DNA of 64,000 nt. It comes from Cryobacterium roopkundense (GTDB taxonomy: Bacteria > Actinomycetota > Actinomycetes > Actinomycetales > Microbacteriaceae). The notes under the pieces were generated by a model. It had not been told where the DNA came from, made no database searches, and saw only the letters and a program-made list of their open reading frames with translations. The stretch is taken from NCBI RefSeq assembly GCF_014200405.1, contig NZ_JACHBQ010000001.1:1-64000 (forward strand), given 5' to 3'. Shown here one piece after another: positions 24,041-35,700 of this stretch. The position numbers and the translations under genes are program-made. Every line of letters begins with the position of its first letter. The stretch's first letter is position 1.

Positions 24041-24910
24041 TCAGTGGCCGATCTGGAAGACCGTGCGGCCGGGAAGTGGTGACTGGATGGAGGTTTCGTC
24101 GGTGGCCACGAGCGAACCGGCCATGAACTGCCTGAGCTCCGTGCCCTCGATCACCTTGGCCGGGTGCGGGCCGTTGGCCAGCAGCCGCGGAATCCAGGTC
24201 AGGTCGATCGGCGTGTGCGCCGCCACGAACACTATGTTGCCGAACCGGCGTCCCTTGAGAACCTGCGTTTCAGCGAAGCCGATCACGTGCGGAAACACCG
24301 CGGACAGCGTCGCGGCCTGGCCGCGGGCGAACGCCAGTCCTGGACCGTCGGCCACGTTCACCGCCACCACACCCCGCGGCGACAGCAGGGGAGCGGTCAG
24401 GGCGAAGAACTCGCGGCTCGTCACGTGCTTGGGTGTGCGGGCCCCGGAGAAAATGTCGACCACCACGAGGTCGACAGTGCCGTGCAGGCCGGCCGGCAGC
24501 TTTCCAAGCACCTCGCGGGCGTCTCCGTGCCGCACCCGCAGCTGGGCGCGCTTGTCCCACGGCAGTTCGGCGCGCACGAGGTCGATGAGGTCGCTCTCGA
24601 TTTCCACGACCTGTTGCCGGGATCCGGGGCGGGTGGCCTCCACGTAGCGGGGGAGGGTCAGCGCGCCGGCGCCCAGGTGCACGGCCGTGATTGGCTCGTG
24701 TGGGTCGCCGAGCAGATCGATGACGTGGCCGATCCGCTGGATGTACTCGAAAAACAGCTCCTCAGGATGCTCGAGGTTCACATGCGATTGCGGTGTACCG
24801 TCCACCACGAGCTGAAAACTGCCCGGCGTAAACCGGTCTGGTTCGATCACCGCGATGTGCCCGCTCAGTTTCAAGACGACCGACGGATGCTCTTGCTCGC
24901 CTTTGCTCAT
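24041..24910 (-). CDS. Spermidine-synthase-like methyltransferase-fold protein
   Basis: A 289-residue protein of the spermidine synthase superfamily. Seen: VHLGAGALTLPRYV (the nucleotide-binding glycine strand), VEIESDLIDLVR, RVRHGDAREVL and VVVDIFSGARTP. The Asp/Glu layout fits fused or stand-alone spermidine-synthase-like proteins of actinobacteria, where polyamine activity is not assured. The ATG at 24910 lies 6 nt after CAGACT. It is divergent from rpoB across 273 nt. Confidence 0.82.
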   Translation of the reverse strand: MSKGEQEHPSVVLKLSGHIAVIEPDRFTPGSFQLVVDGTPQSHVNLEHPEELFFEYIQRIGHVIDLLGDPHEPITAVHLGAGALTLPRYVEATRPGSRQQVVEIESDLIDLVRAELPWDKRAQLRVRHGDAREVLGKLPAGLHGTVDLVVVDIFSGARTPKHVTSREFFALTAPLLSPRGVVAVNVADGPGLAFARGQAATLSAVFPHVIGFAETQVLKGRRFGNIVFVAAHTPIDLTWIPRLLANGPHPAKVIEGTELRQFMAGSLVATDETSIQSPLPGRTVFQIGH

Positions 24911-24987
24911 GGCTCCAGTCTGCGCCCTCCCGCGCTCCGTCGGAAACTGGGTTATACCCGAGAATCGCAACAAGGTCAAGAAAAGAG

Positions 24988-25016
24988 TAGACGTGGCCCT
25001 ATAAGAGGCATATACT
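24988..25016 (+). promoter_or_regulatory. Candidate rpoB promoter
   Basis: TAGACG, 17 nt, TATACT gives a plausible sigma-70-type promoter. The start would be near 25023, leaving a leader of about 160 nt before rpoB. Confidence 0.5.
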
Positions 25017-25183
25017 TGATCCTTGCGCTCCCAGACAAAACTCTGCCTTCATATTGCGGTCGGCTTTGCGTGCTCAAGCCACCTTGCGGCACATTCCTTG
25101 CGAAGAAATTATTCGCACAGGGTCTGTGGAGTCCTCACCAATAACAGTAACTAGACCTGACGGGGTCCACGGAGGTTATTTCC

Positions 25184-28100
25184 TTGGCTGCTGCGCGCAA
25201 CGCAACCACCAACTCACCCAAGAACGGCCGCTCAGCTGAGCGTCTTTCGTTCGCGAAGATTAGCGACCACCTGACTGTTCCGGATCTGCTTGCCTTGCAG
25301 ACCGAGAGCTTTGACTGGCTCGTTGGCAACGACATCTGGAAGAAGCGCGTCGCTGAAGCCCAGAAGGCCGGACGCCAGGATCTGCCGAATCGCACAGGGC
25401 TCGATGAGATCTTTGAAGAGATCTCCCCCATCGAGGACCTCGGCGAGACGATGCAGCTCTCCTTCACCAACCCGGAGCTTGAGCCGGAAAAGTACACCAT
25501 CGACGAGTGCAAGGAAAAGGGTAAGACCTACTCCGCACCCCTCTACGTGAACGCTGAGTTCATGAACCACCTCACGGGTGAGATCAAGACTCAGACCGTG
25601 TTCATGGGTGACTTCCCGCTGATGACGCCCAAGGGCACCTTCGTGATCAACGGCACCGAGCGTGTTGTCGTGTCGCAGCTGGTGCGTTCGCCCGGCGTGT
25701 ACTTCGACCGCCAGCAGGAGAAGACCTCCGACAAGGACATCTACTCCGCTCGCGTCATTCCAAGCCGTGGTGCCTGGCTCGAGTTCGAGATCGACAAGCG
25801 CGACCAGGTTGGCGTGCGTATCGACCGCAAGCGCAAGCAGTCCGTCACGGTCTTCCTCAAGGCCCTCGGCCTCACGAGCGAAGAGATCCTCGAAGAGTTC
25901 AAGGGCTTCGCGTCCATCGAGCTCACCCTTGAGAAGGACAACATCCTCACCAAGGAAGAAGCCCTCAAGGACATCTACCGCAAGCTCCGCCCGGGAGAGC
26001 AGGTTGCCGCCGAGGCTGCCCGCGCCCTGCTGGACAACTTCTTCTTCAACTCCAAGCGCTACGACCTGGCCAAGGTTGGTCGTTACAAGATCAACCGCAA
26101 GCTCGGCCTCGAGGCTCCGCTGAGTGACTCCGTACTGACGCTCCAGGACATCCTGGCCACCATCAAGTACCTGGTCTCCCTGCACGACAACCGTTCCACG
26201 ATTGCCGGCCTCCGCGAGGGCAAGAAGACCGACATCACGATCGACATCGACGACATCGACCACTTCGGTAACCGTCGTATTCGTGCCGTCGGCGAGCTCA
26301 TCCAGAACCAGGTTCGCACCGGTCTGTCCCGCATGGAGCGCGTCGTTCGCGAGCGCATGACCACGCAGGACATTGAAGCGATCACCCCGCAGACCCTGAT
26401 CAACGTGCGCCCCGTCGTCGCTGCGATCAAGGAGTTCTTCGGTACCTCGCAGCTGTCGCAGTTCATGGACCAGAACAACCCGCTCGCCGGCCTCACGCAC
26501 AAGCGTCGCTTGTCCGCGCTGGGCCCGGGTGGACTCTCCCGTGACCGCGCCGGCGTCGAGGTGCGAGACGTTCACCCCTCGCACTACGGCCGCATGTGCC
26601 CCATTGAAACCCCGGAAGGCCCGAACATCGGCCTGATTGGTTCGCTCGCATCGTTCGCGCGCATCAACGCCTTCGGATTCATTGAGACCCCGTACCGTCG
26701 CGTTGTGGCCAACAAGGTCACCGAGACCATCGATTACCTCACCGCCAGCGAAGAGGACGACTTCATCGTCGCCCAGGCCAACGCACCGTTGACCAAGGAC
26801 TCGCACTTCGCGGAAGACCGCGTTCTCGCCCGTAAGAAGGGCGGAGAGGTCGACCTCTTCCCCGCGGAAGAGATCGGTTACATGGACGTCTCCCCGCGCC
26901 AGATGGTGTCGGTTGCGACCTCGCTCATTCCGTTCCTCGACCATGACGATGCAAACCGCGCGCTCATGGGCGCGAACATGCAGCGTCAGGCCGTTCCGCT
27001 GCTGCTCAGCGACAGCCCGCTCGTCGGAACCGGCATGGAGGGCTACACGGCCATCGACGCCGGCGACGTGCTCACCGCCGACAAGGCCGGTGTTGTCGCC
27101 GAGGTGTCAGCGGATGTCGTCACGATCCAGCTCGATGAGGGTGGAACGCAGGACTACTACCTGCGCAAGTTCAGCCGCTCCAACCAGGGCACGAGCTTCA
27201 ACCACCGCGTCATCGTCAATGCGGGCGACCGCATTGAGGCCGGCGAGGTCATCGCAGACGGCCCCGCAACCGACCAGGGCGAGCTCGCCCTCGGAAAGAA
27301 CCTCCTCGTGGCATTCATGCCGTGGGAAGGCTACAACTTCGAGGACGCGATCATCCTGAGCCAGAACCTGGTGAAGGACGACACTCTCTCCTCGATTCAC
27401 ATCGAAGAGTACGAGGTTGACGCTCGCGACACCAAGCTGGGCAAGGAAGAGATCACTCGCGACCTTCCCAACGTGTCGCCCGACTTCCTCGCCGACCTCG
27501 ACGAGCGCGGCATCATCCGCATCGGAGCCGAGGTTCGCCCCGGCGACATCCTCGTAGGCAAGGTCACGCCCAAGGGCGAGACCGAGCTGTCCGCTGAGGA
27601 GCGCCTGCTGCGCGCCATCTTCAACGAGAAGAGCCGAGAGGTGCGCGACACCTCACTCAAGGTTCCTCACGGTGAGCGCGGAACGATCATCGGCGTCAAG
27701 GTGTTCGACTCGCAGGACGGCGACGACGAGCTCGGCTCGGGCGTCAACCAGCGCGTAGTCGTGTTCATCGCCCAGAAGCGCAAGATCACCGAGGGCGACA
27801 AGCTCGCCGGTCGTCACGGTAACAAGGGTGTCATCTCCCGTATTCTGCCGATCGAGGACATGCCGTTCCTCGCCGACGGAACCCCGGTCGACATCATCCT
27901 GAACCCGCTGGGTATCCCCGGTCGAATGAACTTCGGTCAGGTCCTGGAGACCCACCTCGGCTGGATCGCCAAGCAGGGCTGGCAGGTCGAGGGCAAGCCC
28001 AAGTGGGCTGCTCGTCTTCCGGAGCACGCCTTCAGCGCCGCCCCCGGCACGAAGGTCGCCACCCCGGTCTTCGACGGCGCGCTCGAGATCGAGATCGAGG

Positions 28101-28675
28101 GTCTTCTGGACTCCACGACGCTCACTCGCGACGGCGAACGCCTCATCGGTTCCTCGGGAAAGACCCAGTTGTTCGACGGTCGCTCCGGCGAGCCGTTCCC
28201 GAACCCGATCTCCGTCGGCTACATGTACATCCTGAAGCTGCACCACCTCGTCGACGACAAGATCCACGCTCGTTCGACAGGTCCGTACTCCATGATCACG
28301 CAGCAGCCGCTGGGTGGTAAGGCGCAGTTCGGTGGACAGCGTTTCGGTGAGATGGAGGTGTGGGCGCTCGAAGCATATGGAGCCGCGTACGCTCTGCAGG
28401 AACTCCTGACCATCAAGTCCGACGACATCCTCGGCCGCGTCAAGGTCTACGAGGCCATCGTCAAGGGTGAGAACATCCAGGAGCCCGGCATCCCCGAGAG
28501 CTTCAAGGTTCTGATCAAGGAAATGCAGTCGCTCTGCTTGAACGTCGAGGTTCTCTCGGCCGACGGCACCGCAGTCAGCCTGCGCGACACGGATGACGAG
28601 GTCTTCCGTGCAGCGGAGGAGCTCGGAATCAACATTTCCACCCGGTTTGAGTCGTCGTCAATCGACGACATCTAA
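25184..28675 (+). CDS. rpoB: RNA polymerase beta subunit
   Basis: A 1163-residue protein of normal actinobacterial length. The TTG start at 25184 has GGAGG 8 nt upstream. The rifampicin region near residue 420 reads [19 protein letters not shown] then [12 protein letters not shown], with the usual Asp, His and Ser positions of sensitive strains. Also seen: [20 protein letters not shown] and the C-terminal clamp region [19 protein letters not shown]. Codon use is noticeably more biased than in the neighbours, as expected for high expression. rpoC follows after 40 nt. Confidence 0.99.
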   Translation: MAAARNATTNSPKNGRSAERLSFAKISDHLTVPDLLALQTESFDWLVGNDIWKKRVAEAQKAGRQDLPNRTGLDEIFEEISPIEDLGETMQLSFTNPELEPEKYTIDECKEKGKTYSAPLYVNAEFMNHLTGEIKTQTVFMGDFPLMTPKGTFVINGTERVVVSQLVRSPGVYFDRQQEKTSDKDIYSARVIPSRGAWLEFEIDKRDQVGVRIDRKRKQSVTVFLKALGLTSEEILEEFKGFASIELTLEKDNILTKEEALKDIYRKLRPGEQVAAEAARALLDNFFFNSKRYDLAKVGRYKINRKLGLEAPLSDSVLTLQDILATIKYLVSLHDNRSTIAGLREGKKTDITIDIDDIDHFGNRRIRAVGELIQNQVRTGLSRMERVVRERMTTQDIEAITPQTLINVRPVVAAIKEFFGTSQLSQFMDQNNPLAGLTHKRRLSALGPGGLSRDRAGVEVRDVHPSHYGRMCPIETPEGPNIGLIGSLASFARINAFGFIETPYRRVVANKVTETIDYLTASEEDDFIVAQANAPLTKDSHFAEDRVLARKKGGEVDLFPAEEIGYMDVSPRQMVSVATSLIPFLDHDDANRALMGANMQRQAVPLLLSDSPLVGTGMEGYTAIDAGDVLTADKAGVVAEVSADVVTIQLDEGGTQDYYLRKFSRSNQGTSFNHRVIVNAGDRIEAGEVIADGPATDQGELALGKNLLVAFMPWEGYNFEDAIILSQNLVKDDTLSSIHIEEYEVDARDTKLGKEEITRDLPNVSPDFLADLDERGIIRIGAEVRPGDILVGKVTPKGETELSAEERLLRAIFNEKSREVRDTSLKVPHGERGTIIGVKVFDSQDGDDELGSGVNQRVVVFIAQKRKITEGDKLAGRHGNKGVISRILPIEDMPFLADGTPVDIILNPLGIPGRMNFGQVLETHLGWIAKQGWQVEGKPKWAARLPEHAFSAAPGTKVATPVFDGALEIEIEGLLDSTTLTRDGERLIGSSGKTQLFDGRSGEPFPNPISVGYMYILKLHHLVDDKIHARSTGPYSMITQQPLGGKAQFGGQRFGEMEVWALEAYGAAYALQELLTIKSDDILGRVKVYEAIVKGENIQEPGIPESFKVLIKEMQSLCLNVEVLSADGTAVSLRDTDDEVFRAAEELGINISTRFESSSIDDI

Positions 28676-28715
28676 GCCCGGCCACTGAGACTCGAATACT
28701 TTCCAAGGAGAGAAA

Positions 28716-31700
28716 TTGCTCGACGTAACAACATTTGACGAGCTTCGCATTGGCCTGGCTACGGCAGACGACATCCGTCGTTGGTCGCACGGTGAGGTCA
28801 AGAAGCCCGAAACCATCAACTACCGCACGCTCAAGCCCGAGAAGGACGGCCTGTTCGGCGAACAGATCTTCGGTCCGTCACGGGACTGGGAATGCTCTTG
28901 TGGCAAGTACAAGCGTGTTCGCTTCAAAGGCATCGTCTGTGAGCGTTGTGGCGTAGAGGTCACGAAGTCGTCTGTGCGCCGCGAGCGCATGGGCCACATC
29001 GAACTCGCCGCCCCCGTCACTCACATCTGGTACTTCAAGGGCGTGCCCTCGCGCCTCGGCTACCTGCTGGACATGGCTCCGAAGGACCTCGAAAAGGTCA
29101 TCTACTTCGCGGCATATATGGTCATCTCCGTAGACGAAGACGGCCGTCACCAGGACATGCCCGGTCTCGAGAACGAGCTGCGCCTAGAACTCAAGACCCT
29201 TGAGAACAGCCGTGACTCGCGCATCGCCGATCGCCTGCAGCGCCTCGAAACCGACCTCGCAGCACTCGAGGCCGAAGGCGCCAAGAGCGACCAGAAGAAG
29301 CGCGCGAAAGACGCTGCCGAAAAGGAAATGGGACAGATCCGCAAGTCCCTGGACGAGCAGATCGCCCACCTCGAGCGCGTGTGGGAAGACTTCCGCACCC
29401 TCAAGGTCGGCGACCTGAAGCCCGAAGACTCCGTCTTCCACGAGCTTCAGGACCGCTTCGGCATGTACTTCGAGGCCTTCATGGGCGCCGAGGCCATCAA
29501 GAAGCGCCTGCTGGCCTTCGACCTCGTCACCGAGAGCGAAAACCTGCACCTTCAGATCGCCGAGGGCAAGGGTCAGAAGAAGATCCGCGCCATCAAGCGC
29601 CTGCGCGTTGTCAACGCGTTCATCATGACCGGCAACTCGCCGGCCGCGATGGTGCTCGATGTCGTACCGGTCATCCCGCCGGAACTGCGCCCGATGGTGC
29701 AGCTTGACGGTGGCCGCTTCGCGACCAGCGACCTCAACGACCTTTACCGTCGTGTGATCAACCGCAACAACCGCCTGCGTCGTCTGCTTGACCTCGGTGC
29801 CCCCGAGATCATCGTGAACAACGAGAAGCGGATGCTGCAGGAGGCCGTTGACGCACTGTTCGACAACGGTCGTCGTGGTCGCCCCGTCACGGGTACCGGT
29901 AACCGCGCCCTCAAGTCCCTGAGCGACATGCTCAAGGGTAAGCAGGGTCGTTTCCGCCAGAACCTGCTCGGCAAGCGCGTTGACTACTCCGGCCGTTCGG
30001 TCATCGTGGTCGGTCCGCAGCTCAAGCTGCACCAGTGTGGTCTGCCCAAGCAGATGGCACTCGAGCTGTTCAAGCCGTTCGTGATCAAGCGCCTGATCGA
30101 CCTGAGCCACGCTCAGAACATCAAGGCCGCCAAGCGCATGGTCGAGCGTTCACGCCCGCAGGTCTGGGACGTGCTCGAGGAGATCATCCGCGAGCGCCCG
30201 GTTCTGCTGAACCGTGCACCCACCCTGCACCGCCTGGGAATCCAGGCCTTCGAGCCTCAGCTCGTTGAGGGTAAGGCCATCCAGCTGCACCCGCTCGTCT
30301 GCGCGGCGTTCAACGCCGACTTCGACGGTGACCAGATGGCTGTGCACCTTCCCCTCTCGGTCGAGGCCCAGGCCGAGGCACGCATCCTGATGCTCGCCTC
30401 GAACAACATCCTGAAGCCGTCTGACGGTCGTCCGGTGACCCTGCCCACCCAGGACATGATCATCGGTCTGCACCACCTCACGACCATGAAGGAAGGCGTC
30501 GTCGGAGAAGGCCGCGCGTTCTCCACGGTCTCCGAGGCGATTCTTGCGTTCGACCAGAAGTCGCTCGACCTGAACGCCAAGGTACGCATCCGCTTGACCG
30601 ACAAGTACTTCACCGAGGGCACGCAGCCCGAAGGTGTCGAGCTCGTGGGCGGCCAGGCCGTCGGAACCGTACTGGTCACCACCAGCCTGGGCCGCGCCAT
30701 CTTCAACGAGGCGCTTCCTGCTGACTACCCGTACTTCGAGCAGGTGGCCGACAAGGTCACCATGTCGACGATCGTCAACGACCTCGCTGAGCGGTACGTG
30801 AAGATCGAAGTGGCTGCCACGCTCGACCGCATCAAGGATGCAGGTTTCTACTGGGCTACTCGCTCCGGTGTGACCGTCGCCCTCAGCGACATCCTGACGC
30901 CTCCGAACAAGAAGGAGATCGTCGCCGGTTACGAGAAGATGGCCGCGAAGGTTCAGTCGCAGTTCGAGAAGGGTCTCACGACCGACCTCGAGCGTCGTCA
31001 GGAGCTCATCCAGATCTGGACCAAGGCGACCGAAGACGTTGCCGCGGCCATGCAGGCGAACTTCCCGGCCGACAACACCATCAACCGCATGGTCACCTCT
31101 GGTGCTCGTGGTAACTGGCTGCAGGTGCGTAACATCGCCGGCATGCGAGGCCTCGTGAACAACCCGAAGGGTGAGATCATCCCTCGCCCGATCATCTCGA
31201 GCTACCGCGAAGGCCTGTCCGTCGCCGAGTACTTCATTGCTACTCACGGTGCTCGTAAGGGACTGGCCGACACCGCGCTGCGTACCGCCGACTCGGGGTA
31301 CCTCACCCGTCGTCTGGTGGACGTGTCGCAGGACGTCATCATCCGTGAAGACGACTGTGGCACCACCAAGGGCCTGGAACTGCCCATCGGTGACCGCAAC
31401 TCGGCCGGCGTGCTCGGCGTTCACCCGAACGTTGAGAACGCTGTCTACGCCCGCAGCCTGGCCGCACCCGCGGTCGACGCCGCAGGCACTGTCGTGGCCG
31501 AGGCCGGCGCCGACGTGGGAGACGTGCTCATCGCACAGCTCATCGCGTCCGGCATCGAGACCATCAAGGTTCGTTCGGTGCTCACGTGTGAGTCTGCCGT
31601 CGGTGTGTGTGCGGTCTGCTACGGCCGTTCGCTCGCCACGGGCCAGCTCGTCGACATCGGTGAGGCCGTCGGTATCATCGCCGCACAGTCCATCGGTGAG

Positions 31701-32612
31701 CCCGGCACCCAGCTGACCATGCGTACCTTCCACACGGGTGGGTCGGCATCCGCTGACGACATCACCCAGGGTCTGCCGCGTGTTCAGGAGCTCTTCGAGG
31801 CTCGTACCCCCAAGGGTGCGTCGCCCATCGTCGACTCTGCCGGACGCATCACGATCGAGGACACGGACAAGGGCCGTAAGGTCATCCTGACCCCCGATAA
31901 CGGTGACGAAGCGATTGCCTACCCGGTGCTCAAGCGTTCGACCCTCCTCGTTGAGGACGGCCAGCACGTCGAGCTCGGACAGCAGATCATCATCGGCGCC
32001 GTCGACCCGAAGGAAGTTCTTCGCGTCAAGGGCGTGCGTGCCGTGCAGAAGCACCTCGTGGAAGGTGTGCAGCAGGTCTACCGTTCACAGGGTGTGCCGA
32101 TTCACGATAAGCACATCGAGGTCATCGTTCGTCAGATGCTTCGTAAGGTGACCGTCGTCGAGCACGGCGACACCGGCCTGCTCCCCGGCGAGCTCGTTGA
32201 CCGGTTGAAGTACAACGACCTCAACCGCACCGCGCTCACCGAGGGCAAGAAGACGGCTTCGGCTCGTCAGGAAGTCATGGGTATCACCAAGGCTTCGCTG
32301 GCAACCGAGTCCTGGCTGTCGGCCGCTTCCTTCCAGGAGACCACCCGGGTTCTGACCCAGGCGGCCATGGAAGGCAAGAGCGACCCGCTGATGGGCCTCA
32401 AGGAGAACGTGATCATCGGTAAGTTGATCCCGGCCGGAACCGGACTCCCGCGTTACCGCGACGTAACCGTCGAGGCAACTGAGGAAGCCAAGGCTGAGCG
32501 TTACCCGAACCGCATCTTCACCGAAGATGCCACGTTCGCAGAGGGCGACCTGAGCTTCGTCGATTTCGACAGCTTCTCGTCGGATGACCTCACACCGGGC
32601 ACGTACAACTAA
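28716..32612 (+). CDS. rpoC: RNA polymerase beta' subunit
   Basis: A 1298-residue protein. The TTG start at 28716 follows AAGGAGAG. Seen: the N-terminal zinc site (CSCGKYKR with CERCGVEV), the catalytic magnesium loop [16 protein letters not shown] near residue 535, the second zinc site (DDCGTT and CAVCYGRS) and the trigger-loop area [16 protein letters not shown]. Full length, same operon as rpoB, ended by a strong terminator 33 nt downstream. Confidence 0.99.
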   Translation: MLDVTTFDELRIGLATADDIRRWSHGEVKKPETINYRTLKPEKDGLFGEQIFGPSRDWECSCGKYKRVRFKGIVCERCGVEVTKSSVRRERMGHIELAAPVTHIWYFKGVPSRLGYLLDMAPKDLEKVIYFAAYMVISVDEDGRHQDMPGLENELRLELKTLENSRDSRIADRLQRLETDLAALEAEGAKSDQKKRAKDAAEKEMGQIRKSLDEQIAHLERVWEDFRTLKVGDLKPEDSVFHELQDRFGMYFEAFMGAEAIKKRLLAFDLVTESENLHLQIAEGKGQKKIRAIKRLRVVNAFIMTGNSPAAMVLDVVPVIPPELRPMVQLDGGRFATSDLNDLYRRVINRNNRLRRLLDLGAPEIIVNNEKRMLQEAVDALFDNGRRGRPVTGTGNRALKSLSDMLKGKQGRFRQNLLGKRVDYSGRSVIVVGPQLKLHQCGLPKQMALELFKPFVIKRLIDLSHAQNIKAAKRMVERSRPQVWDVLEEIIRERPVLLNRAPTLHRLGIQAFEPQLVEGKAIQLHPLVCAAFNADFDGDQMAVHLPLSVEAQAEARILMLASNNILKPSDGRPVTLPTQDMIIGLHHLTTMKEGVVGEGRAFSTVSEAILAFDQKSLDLNAKVRIRLTDKYFTEGTQPEGVELVGGQAVGTVLVTTSLGRAIFNEALPADYPYFEQVADKVTMSTIVNDLAERYVKIEVAATLDRIKDAGFYWATRSGVTVALSDILTPPNKKEIVAGYEKMAAKVQSQFEKGLTTDLERRQELIQIWTKATEDVAAAMQANFPADNTINRMVTSGARGNWLQVRNIAGMRGLVNNPKGEIIPRPIISSYREGLSVAEYFIATHGARKGLADTALRTADSGYLTRRLVDVSQDVIIREDDCGTTKGLELPIGDRNSAGVLGVHPNVENAVYARSLAAPAVDAAGTVVAEAGADVGDVLIAQLIASGIETIKVRSVLTCESAVGVCAVCYGRSLATGQLVDIGEAVGIIAAQSIGEPGTQLTMRTFHTGGSASADDITQGLPRVQELFEARTPKGASPIVDSAGRITIEDTDKGRKVILTPDNGDEAIAYPVLKRSTLLVEDGQHVELGQQIIIGAVDPKEVLRVKGVRAVQKHLVEGVQQVYRSQGVPIHDKHIEVIVRQMLRKVTVVEHGDTGLLPGELVDRLKYNDLNRTALTEGKKTASARQEVMGITKASLATESWLSAASFQETTRVLTQAAMEGKSDPLMGLKENVIIGKLIPAGTGLPRYRDVTVEATEEAKAERYPNRIFTEDATFAEGDLSFVDFDSFSSDDLTPGTYN

Positions 32613-32645
32613 GGGCGCGAACAACTAACTGTCCGTAGCTCAACC

Positions 32646-32677
32646 CGGATGGCCCCTGCTTCGGCAGGGGCCATCCG
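32646..32677 (+). terminator. Strong terminator of the rpoBC operon
   Basis: CGGATGGCCCCTGC and GCAGGGGCCATCCG form a perfect 14-bp stem capped by a TTCG tetraloop. It is followed by a short TCGTT. No clear U-tract, which is common in actinobacteria. Confidence 0.93.
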
Positions 32678-32728
32678 TCGTTAAGCCGGGGTACCCTCGA
32701 ACGAGGCGTCGAATCTGGGGGAATACAC

Positions 32729-35700
32729 GTGCGGTTGAAAGTTACATTTGCCCGACCCGACGGCCGGAACGACGACATCGTCGTGACCACGGATGCCGCG
32801 GCCAGTATTGCCGATGTCGCCGGAGCGATCGCGCGGGTCGATCCGCGGTCGCAGCTCGCCCCGGGAGCGGCAGAGCAGCCGCTCACCCTGCGCACCGTCA
32901 CGCCGGGCGGAACGGACTGGCTGCTGCTGCCGCCCGACGCCCTGATCGGGGAAGACTGGGTGGGTTCGGGCGCGAGCGTGGCCCTGGCCGATTCGGCCAC
33001 CTACTACCTGTCTCAGGACCACGGTGCGGCCGCGACCCTTGCCGTCATCGACGTGCTGTCAGGTCCGGATGCCGGAGCTCGTATCGCTCTGGGCAGTGGC
33101 ACGACCATCGTCGGCCGCGGTGCCGAATGCGACGTGGTGCTCAGCGACAAGCTCGTGTCCAAACGACACGTGCGCCTCGAAGTCGCTGCAGGCGTCGACC
33201 TCGTCGATCTTGGCTCGGCCAACGGCGTCGTCGTCGACGGCGGGCTGGTCTCAAAATTGCGAATCGAACACACCGAGACCGTGCAGATCGGTGACAGCCG
33301 CCTGCGCGTCACCGTCGTCGGCACGGTGGCGGCAACCGGAGACGACCATCGGGACGGCCCGATCTACTTCAACCGGTCACCGCGAGTGGAGACCCGGTAC
33401 GCCGGCCAGGAATTCGCCGCCCCCGAAGTGCCGACCGAGAAAGACGATCAACCGTTTCCGTGGCTGGCCATGGTGGCCCCCGTTGTGCTCGGGGTGAGCA
33501 TGTGGGTGATCTTCGACCGCCCGGCAGCCCTTCTCTTCGTGCTCATGTCGCCGATGATGCTCATCGGCAACTTCTTCATGAATCGCTCGAAAGACAAGCG
33601 GCACCTCAAGCGCGCGATTGGGCGCTTCGACGTGCGCCTTGCCGCACTGAGCGCCCAGTTGCTCTCGGAGCGCACGCTCGAGCAGAGCGCCCGCCTGGGC
33701 GAGTCGCCCTCCACAGCGGATGCCCTCGCCGAGTCACTCGCTCGCGGTCCTCTTATGTGGACACGCCGACCTGAACACTGGTCCTTTCTCAACGTGCGTC
33801 TCGGCGTCGGCACGATGCGCTCCCGCAATACGATCGATGCGTCGCTCCGCGGGGAGCTGCTCCCCGAATTCCAGGAGCGCCTCGACGCCGTCATGACCGA
33901 GCACGCCACGGTGGAGCAGGTTCCGCTGATCGACAACCTGTTCGACGCGGGTGCGCTCGGCGTCGCCGGCGGTGCCGACGCCTGCGTGGGAACGGTCAAC
34001 TCGCTCCTCGTGCAGCTCACCGCCCTGCATTCCCCTGCCGAACTGGCCGTCGCCTCGCTGGTGACTCCGCGTTGGTCGAGGGAGCTGGAGTGGCTCAAAT
34101 GGCTGCCGCACACCTCGTCGCCCCAGAGCCCCCTTGCCGGTGGCCACCTGGCAGACAGCGCGTCGAGCGCGGCGTCCGTTCTCGCTGCCCTCGAAGAGGT
34201 CATCACGCAGCGCCAGAAGTCGAAGAAGTCGGCGCGGCGCGGCGCCATGGATCAGGAGCGAGCCGCCCTCGAACGCGGCGAAGAGGTCGGCTCGGGAAAG
34301 ACCGGGGAGGGCACGCAATCGCCGATACCGGCGATCATCGTGGTCATCTCGGACGACGTGGACGTCGACCGCGCCCGTCTCGTGCAGCTCGCCGAAAACG
34401 GCGCAGACGCCGGCGTCTACCCCATCTGGGTGGCCCGAAACGTGGCGGCCCTGCCCGCCGTCTGTCGTACCTCCGTCGCCGTCGACGAGCACACCGGGCT
34501 CGCCACGGTGTCGTTCGTTCGCCTCGGCGAGGCCATCGCGGATGTGGCGCTCGAGTCGGTCGACTCGGCCACTGCACTGCACTTCGCCCGCCGTCAGGCG
34601 CCGGTGATCGACGCCGGCGCACTCATCGCCGACTCGAGCGACCTGCCCCGATCGGTGTCGATGGTGACTTTGCTCGGCCACGACCTGGTCGACACTCACG
34701 AGGCCGCCATCGACCGGTGGCGGCAGAACGCTTCCATCCACGATCGCACGCCCGGTGCGCTGCAGCGCTCCAAACGGGCAGGAACCCTGCGTGCCATCGT
34801 CGGTTCCACCGGGGTGCACGCCATGCATCTCGACCTGCGAACCCAGGGTCCACACGCGCTCGTCGGCGGCACGACCGGTGCCGGCAAGAGCGAGTTCCTG
34901 CAGGCCTGGGTGCTGGGCATGGCCGCCGAGTACAGCCCCGACCGGGTGTCTTTTCTCTTCGTCGACTACAAGGGCGGCTCGGCATTCGCCGACTGCGTCT
35001 CGCTGCCGCACTGCGTGGGGCTGGTCACGGACCTGAGCCCCCACCTCGTGCGCCGGGCGCTCACGAGCCTGCGTGCCGAGCTGCGCCACCGCGAGCACCT
35101 CCTCAACCACAAGAAGGCCAAAGACCTCATCGAACTCGAGAAACGAGGCGACCCCGACAGCCCGCCCGCTCTCGTGCTGGTGATCGACGAGTTCGCCGCC
35201 CTCGTGAGCGAGGTGCCGGAATTTGTCGACGGCGTCGTCGACATCGCCCAGCGCGGGCGGTCGCTCGGAATCCACCTGATCATGGCCACCCAGCGCCCGG
35301 CGGGCGTGATCAAGGACAACCTGCGCGCGAACACCAACCTGCGGGTGGCACTGCGTATGGCCGACGAATCCGACAGCAACGACGTCGTCGGCGTGAAGGA
35401 CGCAGCGCACTTCGATCCTGGCCTGCCCGGGCGCGGCATCGCGAAGACCGGCCCCGGCCGGCTCCTGCAGTTCCAGTCCGGCTATGCCGGCGGGTGGACC
35501 TCCCGCGAACCCGAAATCGCCGAGATCGGCATCGCTGAGCTTCGCTTCGGTGGCGAAACCGCGTGGGAGCCGCCGGCCGACCCTCGGGCAGGGCAGGAAC
35601 GCGAGCTCGGTCAGACCGATCAACAGAAACTCGTTGAGGCCCTCGTCGGTGCGGCCCGATCGGCGCGGATTCCCGCGCCGCGGCGGCCCTGGCTCGACGA

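Noticed and set aside
26440..26560. Possible rifampicin-resistance change in rpoB
   Set aside because: The key Asp, His and Ser positions are the usual sensitive ones; the Ala in [11 protein letters not shown] occurs naturally in many actinobacteria.
30150..32054. Long open frame on the minus strand opposite rpoC
   Set aside because: It is a by-product of the biased third-position GC of rpoC; the translated sequence has no family character and no ribosome site. Similar antisense frames opposite rpoB, the ATPase gene and the giant protein were dropped for the same reason.
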